In this document: positions 13,567-21,584 of the stretch, one piece after another
Numbering within the stretch: the stretch's first letter is position 1
Layout: every line of letters starts with the position of its first letter
From: JAWXCM01 sp034408745
Lineage (GTDB): Bacteria > Acidobacteriota > Terriglobia > Bryobacterales > Bryobacteraceae
Reading direction: 5' to 3'
Assembly (NCBI GenBank): GCA_034408745.1
Contig: JAWXCM010000125.1
Span: 1 to 36,005 of the forward strand
Length of the DNA: 36,005 nucleotides
Translations under genes and position numbers: made by a program
Notes under the pieces: model-generated
What the model saw: the letters and a program-made list of their open reading frames with translations, nothing else
Databases searched by the model: none
What the model was told of the DNA's origin: nothing

Positions 13567-14969
13567 TGCTCCACATTCCCCTGATCCGCCGCGGCGACCC
13601 GTATGTCAGTGTCGACCGCGCCATCACCAGACACTTCGTCACCGGTGAGCCGGTCGTCGAGGTCAGTCAGGCCAACGTAGGTCTGATTCGCCGCGATCTG
13701 ATGAAGCAGGCCGAGTCGCGGGCCGAACTGGCTCGCTACACGACCGCTGAGTTGATTGAGATGTCGCGCCGTGCAGCCGATTTCTTTCTCAATGACACGC
13801 TGCCGCTCGGCGATTCCACGCAGACGCCGCAGCAGTACCTGGAATCTCTGGCCCTGACCACGGGCATTCCGTGGTCGCTGGGCAAGCGCAACATGGCACG
13901 CATTCATGGCGCCATGTCGCAGGTGGATCAGGTGATCAAAGGGCTGACTCGCGGGCTGCCTCTGGCGGCGCTCGATCAGGGTTATGCGCCGGGCGATCCG
14001 CCGCTCAGCTTCTATCCCCGGGGCAACACGCTCGGCGTGGTGCTGCCGAACAACGCTCCCGGCGTGCACGCGCTCTGGGTGCCGACCATCGCGTTGAAGA
14101 CCGCGCTGGTGCTGCGTCCGGGAAGCGCCGAATTGTGGACGCCCTACCGCATCATCCAGGCCATGATCAAGGCCAACGTTCCGAAGGAAGCATTCCACTA
14201 CTATCCGTCGGACCATGCGGCGGGCGGCGAAATCCTCCGGTCCACCAGCCGAGGCATGATCTTCGGCGACGCATCGACCATGAAGCAGTGGCTCAACGAT
14301 CCGCGCATCGAAATCCACGGCCCTGGCTTCAGCAAACTGGTGTTGGGCGAGGACGAGGCCGACAACTGGGAGCAGTATCTCGATCTGATGGCCGCTTCCA
14401 TCTCCGCAAACTCGGGCCGCTCCTGCGTCAACGCCTCGGGCGTGTGGACGCCGCGCCACGGCCGCAAGATCGCCGAGGCGCTGGCAGACAAGCTCCGCAG
14501 CATCACGCCGCGCACCGCCGACGATCCGGAAGCGGCGCTTTCGCCGTTCGTCGACGCCAGTGTCGCGGAGCGGATCTCCACCATGATCGACCAGAATCTG
14601 GCCGACCCCGGCGCCACCGACGTGATGGGCCGTGAGCGTCTGGTGAAATTCCACGGCGCCACCTACCTCATGCCGACGATTCTGCACGTCGAATCGCCGT
14701 CGCACAGCATGGCCAACCGCGAGTACCTCTTCCCGTTCGCCTCGGTGGTCGAGTGTCCTCAATCGGAACTGCTCGCCGCCATGGGTCCGACACTGGTGGT
14801 TACAGCCCTTACCAGCGACAGGCAGTTGCAGCGCGACTTGCTGGCCAGCGAGCACGTCGGACGCCTGAACTTCGGCCCGATCCCTACCAATCAGCTCACC
14901 TGGGATCAGCCGCACGAAGGCAATTTGTTCGATCATCTGTACGCCCGGCGAGCCTTCCAGGCCGCCTGA
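13566..14969 (+). CDS. Aldehyde dehydrogenase superfamily protein, LuxC-like acyl reductase
   Basis: A 467-residue NAD(P)-dependent protein of the aldehyde dehydrogenase fold. The cofactor half includes GNTLGVVLPNNAPGVHALW and TALVLRPGSAELWTPYRI. The catalytic cysteine is Cys287 in ANSGRSCVNASGVW. The C-terminal half carries LMPTILHVESP and the closing FGPIPTNQLTWDQPHEGN. The start ATG 13566 overlaps the stop of the LuxE-like gene; longer in-frame options run back into that gene. With the partner it could reduce an activated acid to an aldehyde (as LuxC does), although oxidation of an aldehyde is not excluded. The glycosyltransferase gene follows after 3 bp. Confidence 0.85.
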   Translation: MLHIPLIRRGDPYVSVDRAITRHFVTGEPVVEVSQANVGLIRRDLMKQAESRAELARYTTAELIEMSRRAADFFLNDTLPLGDSTQTPQQYLESLALTTGIPWSLGKRNMARIHGAMSQVDQVIKGLTRGLPLAALDQGYAPGDPPLSFYPRGNTLGVVLPNNAPGVHALWVPTIALKTALVLRPGSAELWTPYRIIQAMIKANVPKEAFHYYPSDHAAGGEILRSTSRGMIFGDASTMKQWLNDPRIEIHGPGFSKLVLGEDEADNWEQYLDLMAASISANSGRSCVNASGVWTPRHGRKIAEALADKLRSITPRTADDPEAALSPFVDASVAERISTMIDQNLADPGATDVMGRERLVKFHGATYLMPTILHVESPSHSMANREYLFPFASVVECPQSELLAAMGPTLVVTALTSDRQLQRDLLASEHVGRLNFGPIPTNQLTWDQPHEGNLFDHLYARRAFQAA

Positions 14970-14972
14970 ACG

Positions 14973-16229
14973 ATGCGAATTCTGGCTCTCACGGCGGGCG
15001 CGGCGAACATGTACTGCGGCTCGTGTCTGCGCGACAACTCGCTCGCCCGGGAGCTGATGAAGCAGGGCCACCAGGTCCTGCTTGTGCCGATGTACACGCC
15101 CACCCGCACCGACGACGAGAACGTCAGCTCGGACCGCGTGTTCTTTGGCGGCATCAGCATTTACCTGCAGCAGAAGTTCCCGCTCTTCCGGTACCTGCCG
15201 GACTGGATGGACAAGCTGTGGGACTCGAACTGGGCGCTGCGGCTGGCCACGAAGGGATCGCTCGAAGTCGATCCGAAATCGCTCGGCGAACTCACCGTCT
15301 CCACGCTGAAAGGCGAGCGCGGGTTTCAGCGAAGGGAGATTCGCAAGCTGGTGGAGTGGCTGAAACGCGAGCCGAAGTTCGACATCATCGCCCTCCCGTA
15401 CACGCTTCTCATCTCCCTCGCCGAGCCGCTGAAGAAGGCGCTTGGCGTGCCCGTGGTTTGCACGCTGCAGGGTGAGGATCTGTTTCTGGAAGGCCTCGTC
15501 GAACCATACAAGTCGGAATGCCTGGCTCTGATCCGGTCGCATTTGAAGCATGTGGACCGGTTCATCGCAGTCAGCCTGTACTACGCCGGGTTCATGTCCG
15601 ATTACCTGGGAATCCCCCGTGATCGGATTGAGTCAGTGCCACTGGGGATCGACTTTGCCGGGCATGAGGCGACGGCCAAACCAGCGTCGGACAAATTGCG
15701 AGTCGGATTCTTTGCAAGGTGCGCGCAGGAAAAGGGCTTGCATGTCCTGTGCGAGGCGGTCGCGAAGATGAAGGAGCCCGTGGAGCTTCATGTGGCCGGG
15801 TACCTGCCTCCCGAGAAGAAAGCCTGGTTCGACGACCTGCACACCAGGTTCGGTTTTCAGTGGCACGGATCGCCCGACCGCGACGGCAAGATCCGGTTCC
15901 TGCAGTCAGTGGATGTACTCAGCGTTCCGAGCGAATACGATGAACCTAAGGGCCTCTTTTTGATGGAAGCTATGGCAAACGGTACTCCGGCGGTGCAACC
16001 TTCACGAGGTGCGTACGTCGAGATTCTCGGCAAGACGCGGGGCGGCCTGCTGACCGAGCCCGACTCGCGGGTGGACCTGGCAGCGAAGCTCGACACGCTG
16101 GCGCGGGACCGGACCCTGTTGGCTTCGCTTGGTAAAAGTGCCGCCGAGGGCGTTCGGCGTCACTACTCGCTCTCGGCGATGGCGAAGCGGACTGTTGAGG
16201 CGTATGAGGCGGCGCTGACTCATGGTTGA
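14973..16229 (+). CDS. GT4-type glycosyltransferase
   Basis: A 418-residue GT-B glycosyltransferase. The N-terminal Rossmann domain starts MRILALTAGAANMYCGSCLRDN, with a Cys-x-x-Cys and a LARELMKQGHQVLLVPMY helix-strand. The C-terminal nucleotide-sugar domain shows LRVGFFARCAQEKGLHVL and VELHVAGYLPPE. The acidic motif region EPKGLFLMEAMANGTPAV lies near residues 323-340, with the spacing of the GT4 E-x7-E motif. The opening AGAANMYCGSCLRDN is shared by a subfamily I have seen next to LolD/FtsX-type ABC genes, and that is the arrangement here: the next gene overlaps by 8 bp. Donor and acceptor are unknown. Confidence 0.88.
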   Translation: MRILALTAGAANMYCGSCLRDNSLARELMKQGHQVLLVPMYTPTRTDDENVSSDRVFFGGISIYLQQKFPLFRYLPDWMDKLWDSNWALRLATKGSLEVDPKSLGELTVSTLKGERGFQRREIRKLVEWLKREPKFDIIALPYTLLISLAEPLKKALGVPVVCTLQGEDLFLEGLVEPYKSECLALIRSHLKHVDRFIAVSLYYAGFMSDYLGIPRDRIESVPLGIDFAGHEATAKPASDKLRVGFFARCAQEKGLHVLCEAVAKMKEPVELHVAGYLPPEKKAWFDDLHTRFGFQWHGSPDRDGKIRFLQSVDVLSVPSEYDEPKGLFLMEAMANGTPAVQPSRGAYVEILGKTRGGLLTEPDSRVDLAAKLDTLARDRTLLASLGKSAAEGVRRHYSLSAMAKRTVEAYEAALTHG

Positions 16230-16863
16230 GCTCACCGGAGTCACGAAGGAATACGCGACGGCGGCCGGGCCGTTGCGCATACTGGACGGCGTCGACCTTA
16301 CGCTGCAGGCGGGCGACGCGGCCGTGATTATGGGGCCGTCGGGCAGCGGTAAGAGCACGCTGCTTTACATCCTGGGTGCGCTCGACAATCCAACCTCCGG
16401 GACTGTCCGGGTCAATGGAGTCGAGCCCTCAGGCGCCGCGTTCCGCAACAAGACGGTTGGCTTCGTTTTTCAGGATCACGCGCTGTTGCCGCAATGCACA
16501 GTCCTGGAGAATGTCCTAATCCCAACACTTGTAGCCGGTGGCGATCACACCGCGCGCGCCAGGATGCTGGTGGAGGCAGTCGGCCTGGGCACGCGAATGG
16601 ATCACAAGCCTGCGCAGCTTTCCGGCGGCGAACGGCAGCGGGCCGCGATTGCGCGCGCTCTGATTCTGAAACCGGCGCTGCTCCTGTGCGATGAGCCGAC
16701 GGGCAACCTGGACCGCGACTCTGCCGACAAAGTGGCGGAACTGCTGCTTCGCCTGCACCGCGAAGAAGGTTCCGTGCTGGTGGTGGTGACGCACTCGGCC
16801 GAGTTGGCGGCGCGTTTCCCGATTCGTCTCGAATTGCGCGACAAGAAGCTGGTTCGGGCGTGA
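16222..16863 (+). CDS. ABC transporter ATPase, LolD/MacB type
   Basis: A 213-residue ATPase. Walker A is GPSGSGKST at 38-46, the Q-loop FVFQDHALLPQ at 81-91, the signature LSGGERQRAAIARAL from 133, Walker B ALLLCDEPTG from 152, and the switch His in VVVTHS. These match the LolD/FtsE/MacB class, which powers mechanotransmission through FtsX-like permeases rather than substrate translocation through the membrane. It overlaps the glycosyltransferase upstream by 8 bp and the permease downstream by 4 bp (GTGA), so it works with the latter. The likely task is moving or extracting a lipid or lipoprotein at the envelope. Confidence 0.93.
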   Translation: MVELTGVTKEYATAAGPLRILDGVDLTLQAGDAAVIMGPSGSGKSTLLYILGALDNPTSGTVRVNGVEPSGAAFRNKTVGFVFQDHALLPQCTVLENVLIPTLVAGGDHTARARMLVEAVGLGTRMDHKPAQLSGGERQRAAIARALILKPALLLCDEPTGNLDRDSADKVAELLLRLHREEGSVLVVVTHSAELAARFPIRLELRDKKLVRA

Positions 16864-19859
16864 CGCTGACTCGCCTGGCCCTTCGCGGGCTGACCCATTT
16901 CTGGCGCACGAATCTTGCGACAGCGCTGGGTTTGGCGACTGCGGCGGGAGTACTGGCCGGAGCTCTGGCGGTAGGCGATTCGGTCCGGATCAGCCTGAGG
17001 GACCTGGCGGCAGCGCGGACTGGGCAGACGTCCCATGCGGTGGTCGCCAATGGCTTCTTCCGCGAGGATCTGGGCGGCACTGGCGCGCCGATCATCGCGA
17101 TGGAAGGCGTGGTGACGCACGATGACTCGGGCCGCCGGTCCTCCAAAGTCGCGGTGTACGGAGTCGACAAGCGGTTCTTCGAGTTCCACCGGGTCGGCCG
17201 CGAAGCCCCGAAATCGTCCGAGATCCTGCTCAGTCCTGCGCTGGCGGAGGAACTAAAGCCGGGCGAAAACGATCAGATACTGGTTCGCATGCCGAAGGTG
17301 TCGGCGATTCCCATGGAGTCGCTGCATGGGGCGAAAGACGATCCGGGCCGCACCCTGCGGGGCCGCTTCGTCGGCGTGCTGCCGCGATCGCTGATGGGTG
17401 AGTTTTCCCTGCGTCCGGTTCAGGGTGACGTGCGCGCCGTGTTCCTTCCGCTGGCTCGGCTGCAGCGCGAACTCGATGCGCGAAACAAAGCCAATACGCT
17501 CCTGCTCGGGTCGGCCCTGGACCTGAAGGCGCAGTACCAGTTGAGCGATGTCGGACTCCACCAGCGCGGCCGGATGCTGGAAAGCGACAGCATAATTTTC
17601 CCCGACACCACCGTCGAGGCGGTCCGCAAGGTGGACCCGGCGGCGCAGCCGGTGCTGACCTACCTCGGCAACACGTTCCGTTTGGGGGACCGCGAGGTGC
17701 CGTATTCGCTTCTCGCAGCCATGGACCGGGCCGATTTGCCGGACGATAACTCCATTGTTATCAACGAATGGATGCGGCAGGAGCTGGCCGCCAAGGTCGG
17801 CGACACCGTCGAGATCGGCTATTATCTGTGGGACCCATCGGGCCGCCTGGTCGCCCAAATGGCTTCGTTTCGAATTTCCGGGTTCACCCCGGTCGACGAA
17901 GCGGACAAGGAGCTGGCCCCCACCTACCCCGGCATCTCCGGTGCGTCGAGCATGTCGGACTGGGACCCTCCCTTCCCCATGGACCTGAAGAAGATCCGCC
18001 CCCAGGACGAGGCCTACTGGAACAAGTATCAGGCGACTCCCAAGGCGTTCATTCGCCTGGCTGCGGGTCAGAAGCTGTGGCGCACGCGGTTTGGCGCGGT
18101 AACCTCCATCCGAGTCGGAAATGGCTTCGTTTTGGAAAATTTGCGCCAGGCGCTCGACCCGACGGCCGCCGGACTTACGCAAATCAACGTGGCCGAGCAG
18201 GTGAAGGCCGCCTCAAAAGGCTCTACCGACTTCGGCGAATATTTCCTGTACTTCAGCTTCTTCCTGATTTGTTCCGCCGTCATGCTGGCCGGTCTCTTCT
18301 TCCGTTTCGGGCTCGAACAGAGGGCTGGCGAGATCGCGACGCTCCGCGCCGTCGGCTTCTCTCCGGGCATGCTGCAACGGCTGTTCCTGACTGAGGGCGT
18401 AGTCCTGGCGCTGGCCGGTGGAGTACTCGGCGTACTCGGCGCAGCACTCTACGGCGGCGTGATCCTGACCGGCCTGCGGACGTGGTGGGTGGACGCGGTC
18501 GGCACTCGGGAACTGCAGCTGCACTTCACGCCAATGTCGATGCTGATTGCCCCGGTGGCCAGTCTGCTGATCGGTCCGACCGTGATTTGGTTCAGCCTCC
18601 GGGCAGTGATGCGCCGGGCAGTTCGCGATACGGAGCTACCGAAGCGCGGCCGCGGATGGCTGTGGGGCGCGCTCGCCGCGGCAACGGGACTCGGTCTGCT
18701 GTTCGTCGGCGGACCGGGCGGATTCTTCGGCGCAGGAGCGCTGCTGCTCACCGGTGCGCTGTTCGGCCTGTCCTGGTGGCTTCGGGGCACACCGGGCGCG
18801 ATCCGCAATGTCGCGGGCCTCGGCATCCGCTACACAGCGCACCACCCGGGCCGCAGCGTACTCTGCGTTGCGCTCATCGCCAGTTCCGCATTCCTCGTCG
18901 TCTCCGTCGAGGCATTTCGCCGCGACTCGGCCAACTCTGTTCCGGGCTGGCGATTCTACGGCGAGACGGCCATCCCCGTCTACCACGACCCCAACTCAGC
19001 GGCAGGCCGCGAGGCACTGAACCTCGGCAACGCACCAGCTACGAAGTGGCTCCCGCTGCGCCTGCGACCCGGCGATGACGCCAGTTGCCTGAACCTCTAC
19101 GCGCCGACGAACCCACGCGTGCTGGGCGTTCCCGCTTCGCTGCAATCATTCCCTGCCCAGACCGACGGCACGATATCAGCCGCGGTCGACGCCAACACCC
19201 TTGAATACGCCCTCCACAAGAAGGTCGGCGACACCATCGAGGTCGGCGGCGCGAAGCTGAAGATCGTCGAGGCCCTGCACGACAGCGTGTTTCAAAGCGA
19301 GGTGCTGGTCTCCGACGCGGACTTCCAGCGAGCCTTCCCCGATGCCGGCGGATTCCGAGTCTTCCTCGCCGACACCGCACCTGGCAACGAAGGCGCACTG
19401 GAACGGGCGTTCTCAGACTACGGCCTCGACCTGGTGACCACAGCTGCGCGCCTTGCCAGCTTCCACCGCGTCGAAAACACCTACTTATCGACCTTTCAGT
19501 CGCTCGGCGGTCTCGGCCTCGTGCTCGGCACCATCGGCTTGTCAGCGATCCTGCTGCGCAACGTTCTGGAGCGGCGGCGCGAGCTTGCCCTGCTGCGCGC
19601 GGTCGGTTTTCCCACTTCCGCACTCCTCCGCATGACCATGGCAGAGAGCCTTTTTCTGCTCACAGCGGGTCTGGTCATTGGAGTCGGCTGCGCCCTCATT
19701 ACGGTGGTGCCGACCGTGTCGGAGCGCGGCGGTTCCGTGCCCATCTGGTCGGTCGCGACACTCACGGCCGTCGTTGCTGTTACGGGTGTTCTCTCCGCGC
19801 TGGTCGCTGTCCGAGCCGTTCACTCAACCCAGTTGCTCGATTCGCTGCGCTCAGAGTAG
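16860..19859 (+). CDS. Large FtsX-type ABC permease
   Basis: A 999-residue membrane protein starting at a GTG that overlaps the ATPase stop. An N-terminal membrane helix (LATALGLATAAGVLAGALAVGDSVRISL) is followed by a long periplasmic part with MacB-like PCD features. A first FtsX core lies near 450-580 (YFLYFSFFLICSAVMLAG, IATLRAVGFSPGMLQRLFLTEG). Extra helices occur around 600-640, then a second periplasmic domain. A second FtsX core lies near 880-990 (LGLVLGTIGLSAILLRNVLERRRELALLRAVGFP). This duplicated layout, roughly 10 membrane segments, resembles large YbbP-type permeases. It closes the five-gene operon and presumably acts with the LolD-type ATPase on the product made or glycosylated by the first three genes. 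Confidence 0.9.
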   Translation: MTLTRLALRGLTHFWRTNLATALGLATAAGVLAGALAVGDSVRISLRDLAAARTGQTSHAVVANGFFREDLGGTGAPIIAMEGVVTHDDSGRRSSKVAVYGVDKRFFEFHRVGREAPKSSEILLSPALAEELKPGENDQILVRMPKVSAIPMESLHGAKDDPGRTLRGRFVGVLPRSLMGEFSLRPVQGDVRAVFLPLARLQRELDARNKANTLLLGSALDLKAQYQLSDVGLHQRGRMLESDSIIFPDTTVEAVRKVDPAAQPVLTYLGNTFRLGDREVPYSLLAAMDRADLPDDNSIVINEWMRQELAAKVGDTVEIGYYLWDPSGRLVAQMASFRISGFTPVDEADKELAPTYPGISGASSMSDWDPPFPMDLKKIRPQDEAYWNKYQATPKAFIRLAAGQKLWRTRFGAVTSIRVGNGFVLENLRQALDPTAAGLTQINVAEQVKAASKGSTDFGEYFLYFSFFLICSAVMLAGLFFRFGLEQRAGEIATLRAVGFSPGMLQRLFLTEGVVLALAGGVLGVLGAALYGGVILTGLRTWWVDAVGTRELQLHFTPMSMLIAPVASLLIGPTVIWFSLRAVMRRAVRDTELPKRGRGWLWGALAAATGLGLLFVGGPGGFFGAGALLLTGALFGLSWWLRGTPGAIRNVAGLGIRYTAHHPGRSVLCVALIASSAFLVVSVEAFRRDSANSVPGWRFYGETAIPVYHDPNSAAGREALNLGNAPATKWLPLRLRPGDDASCLNLYAPTNPRVLGVPASLQSFPAQTDGTISAAVDANTLEYALHKKVGDTIEVGGAKLKIVEALHDSVFQSEVLVSDADFQRAFPDAGGFRVFLADTAPGNEGALERAFSDYGLDLVTTAARLASFHRVENTYLSTFQSLGGLGLVLGTIGLSAILLRNVLERRRELALLRAVGFPTSALLRMTMAESLFLLTAGLVIGVGCALITVVPTVSERGGSVPIWSVATLTAVVAVTGVLSALVAVRAVHSTQLLDSLRSE

Positions 19860-19912
19860 CGCCCCCAACTCTGTTACACCAATCGCCTGTCGTTCTGGGA
19901 GGCAGGGGGAAG

Positions 19913-19918
19913 TATACT
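19913..19918 (+). promoter_or_regulatory. -10 box TATACT of the RES toxin-antitoxin module
   Basis: TATACT matches the sigma-70 -10 consensus at 5 of 6 positions; no good -35 box is seen at 17 bp. Transcription would begin near 19925, which would give a leaderless message for ATG 19929 and exclude the GTG at 19920. Compare the identical hexamer before the LysR gene. Confidence 0.45.
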
Positions 19919-19919
19919 G

Positions 19920-20156
19920 GTGTCCAACATGGCAAGCTTGATCGCACAGTCAGCTGTCGCTCCAATATCAGAGCGGTTAGCGCAGGCGGTCCTGAGGTGC
20001 GTGGACGTGCTTGGGTCTACTGAAGCAGCGCACGCCTGGTTAAATCAGCCGCTTGCCGCCCTGAGTGGCAATACTCCAATGTCGCTTCTGGCGACGGCGG
20101 ATTTTAAGCGTTTCGACGACCTCCTGTCCTCCATTGAACACGGAATATTTGTGTGA
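19920..20156 (+). CDS. Short Xre/MbcA/ParS-type (DUF2384) antitoxin
   Basis: A 78-residue protein (75 if ATG 19929 is used). RCVDVLGSTEAAHAWLNQPLAALSGNTPMSLLAT is the DUF2384 toxin-binding domain found in antitoxins of RES toxins. Most partners carry an N-terminal Xre HTH of about 60 residues; here it is absent, so the protein can neutralise but may not bind DNA alone. GTG 19920 has GGGGGA about 9 bp upstream, whereas the -10 box favours ATG 19929; both are in frame. Its stop overlaps the toxin start by 4 bp (GTGA), the standard arrangement for these modules. Confidence 0.85.
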   Translation: MSNMASLIAQSAVAPISERLAQAVLRCVDVLGSTEAAHAWLNQPLAALSGNTPMSLLATADFKRFDDLLSSIEHGIFV

Positions 20157-20641
20157 CCGAAGTCTTTCGCATCTGCTCCGGCAAATATTCAGCATTCGAC
20201 GGCATCGGATCCAGCCTGCACCCTGGACGTTGGAATATGGCCGGGGAGAAGGTCATCTACACCGCGGGGAGCAGGGCGATGGCCGTGCTCGAGGCCTTCA
20301 CGCACCTTGGCCCCGTCAGGCCGGCGGACTACGTGATTCGTCGAGCGGAGATTCCTGACGCCGTTCGCATTCTGTACCCAAACGAACACCCTGCCAGGAT
20401 CGATGGCTTTAAATGGGCTCTATCCGACCCAGTTCTCTCCAGGACGCTTGGGTCACAGTGGGTTGCCACACGTGAAACGGCTGTGCTTGCAGTACCGTCC
20501 GTTCTTGTACCTGACGAGTTCAACTTCCTCCTCAATCCTGCTCATCCGCAGTTCACCAGGATTTCGGTTCATAATCCGGAACCATATCAGTTCGATGAAC
20601 GCCTCTGGAAAGCGGCGGCTGGCCCGTTCAACCTGGACTAA
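20153..20641 (+). CDS. RES-domain toxin (NAD+-consuming)
   Basis: A 162-residue RES protein starting at GTG. It shows the family core: VFRICSGKYSAFDGIG, the conserved HPGRWNMAG, the tyrosine in VIYTAGS and the glutamate in VLEAFTHL. RES toxins degrade cellular NAD+ and are related in fold to ADP-ribosyltransferases. Those R, Y and E positions are intact, so the toxin looks functional. It overlaps the antitoxin gene by 4 bp. The module sits alone between the ABC operon and a LysR gene, consistent with a mobile toxin-antitoxin cassette, though no repeats flank it. Confidence 0.92.
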   Translation: MTEVFRICSGKYSAFDGIGSSLHPGRWNMAGEKVIYTAGSRAMAVLEAFTHLGPVRPADYVIRRAEIPDAVRILYPNEHPARIDGFKWALSDPVLSRTLGSQWVATRETAVLAVPSVLVPDEFNFLLNPAHPQFTRISVHNPEPYQFDERLWKAAAGPFNLD

Positions 20642-20659
20642 ATGTCAACCAGGTGTTGG

Positions 20660-20674
20660 TTAAGCCTCGCTTAA
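20660..20674. promoter_or_regulatory. Dyad TTAAGC-CTC-GCTTAA, candidate LysR box
   Basis: Exact 6-bp arms around CTC; the inner form TAAGCCTCGCTTA is a T-N11-A LysR motif. It lies immediately upstream of the TATACT -10 box of the LysR gene, overlapping the spacer between -35 and -10, so binding would repress its own transcription. Confidence 0.55.
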
Positions 20675-20676
20675 TG

Positions 20677-20682
20677 TATACT
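20677..20682 (+). promoter_or_regulatory. -10 box TATACT of the LysR gene
   Basis: The same hexamer as before the toxin-antitoxin module, ending 8 bp before the GTG start at 20691. Transcription would begin at or within a few bases of the start codon, so the message is probably leaderless; no Shine-Dalgarno sequence is visible. Confidence 0.45.
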
Positions 20683-20690
20683 GCTCCGAA

Positions 20691-21578
20691 GTGAGCTTTG
20701 CAAACCTGAAGCTTTTTCGGGACATCGCCCAGACGCGATCGCTATCCCGGGCCGCCGAGTTGAACCACGTGACCACCTCGGCCGCCAGCCAGCATGTGAA
20801 TGAGCTGGAGAAGAATCTTGGGGTCCGGTTGCTGGACCGGTCGACCCGTCCGCTGACTCTGACAGCGGAGGGCCGGCTCTACGAAGAGCTGTGCCGGGAT
20901 GTGCTGCGCCGCAACGACCAGTTCAAGGCGGCTCTGGATGAACACCGGGCCAATGTCGAAGGTACGGTTCGGGTAGCGGCAATCTATTCGGTGGGCCTGT
21001 CGGAGATGAGCCGCCTGGAGGCGGAGCTACACGAACAGCTGCCTCACGTGAAGCTGGAAGTCGATTACCTTCGCCCGGAAAAAGTCTACGAGGCGGTGGC
21101 CGAGGACCGCGTCGATATCGGGCTGGTGAGCTATCCGGAATCGACGCGCGACATCGCCGTCATTCCATGGCGTGAGGAAGAGATGGTGGTGGCGATGGCG
21201 CCTTCGCACCGTCTGTCCGGGCTCACCTGCATCGAACCCGCCGACCTGAAAGGCACCGACTTTATCAGCTTCGACGAAGACCTTCCCATAGCCCGGCAAA
21301 TCGCCCGGTACCTTCGCTCTGCCGACGTGACGGTAAATGCGGCCATGCACTTCGACAACATCCAGACGATCAAAGAAGCGGTGATGCTTGGCTCCGGGAT
21401 CAGTCTGGTGCCACGCCGGATTCTGGCAGCCGAACTCGCCGACCGCCGAATCTCCGCGGTGCCCCTCGCCGAACCGGGCTTATTTCGCCCCCTGGGGATT
21501 ATTCACAGGCGGCGTAAGAAATTTCATCGCGCCGCCCAGGCGTTTTTGGATATGCTTCGCGACACTCCTGCCGATTAG
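20691..21578 (+). CDS. LysR-family transcriptional regulator
   Basis: A 295-residue LysR regulator starting at GTG (MSFANLKLFRDIAQTRSLSRAAELNHVTTSAASQHV). The winged helix occupies 1-60 with NLGVRLLDRSTRPLTLTAEG, then a linker helix and two Rossmann-like ligand lobes (about 90-295), including VRVAAIYSVGL, DIGLVSYPE and AVMLGSGISLVP. The general shape is CysB/CbbR-like, but the effector is unknown. A dyad with the T-N11-A form is just upstream, suggesting autoregulation. The YIP1-like membrane gene follows after 6 bp on the same strand. The usual divergent target gene is absent: the RES module upstream is in the same orientation. Confidence 0.93.
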   Translation: MSFANLKLFRDIAQTRSLSRAAELNHVTTSAASQHVNELEKNLGVRLLDRSTRPLTLTAEGRLYEELCRDVLRRNDQFKAALDEHRANVEGTVRVAAIYSVGLSEMSRLEAELHEQLPHVKLEVDYLRPEKVYEAVAEDRVDIGLVSYPESTRDIAVIPWREEEMVVAMAPSHRLSGLTCIEPADLKGTDFISFDEDLPIARQIARYLRSADVTVNAAMHFDNIQTIKEAVMLGSGISLVPRRILAAELADRRISAVPLAEPGLFRPLGIIHRRRKKFHRAAQAFLDMLRDTPAD

Positions 21579-21584
21579 TCATTC

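Noticed and set aside
12493..14969. A bioluminescence (lux) operon
   Set aside because: Only LuxE- and LuxC-like enzymes are present; no luciferase LuxA/LuxB or LuxD gene is in the window.
13563..15551. 662-codon minus-strand open frame opposite the LuxC-like and glycosyltransferase genes
   Set aside because: Antisense artefact of high GC third positions; His/Arg-rich and crosses two well-supported genes.
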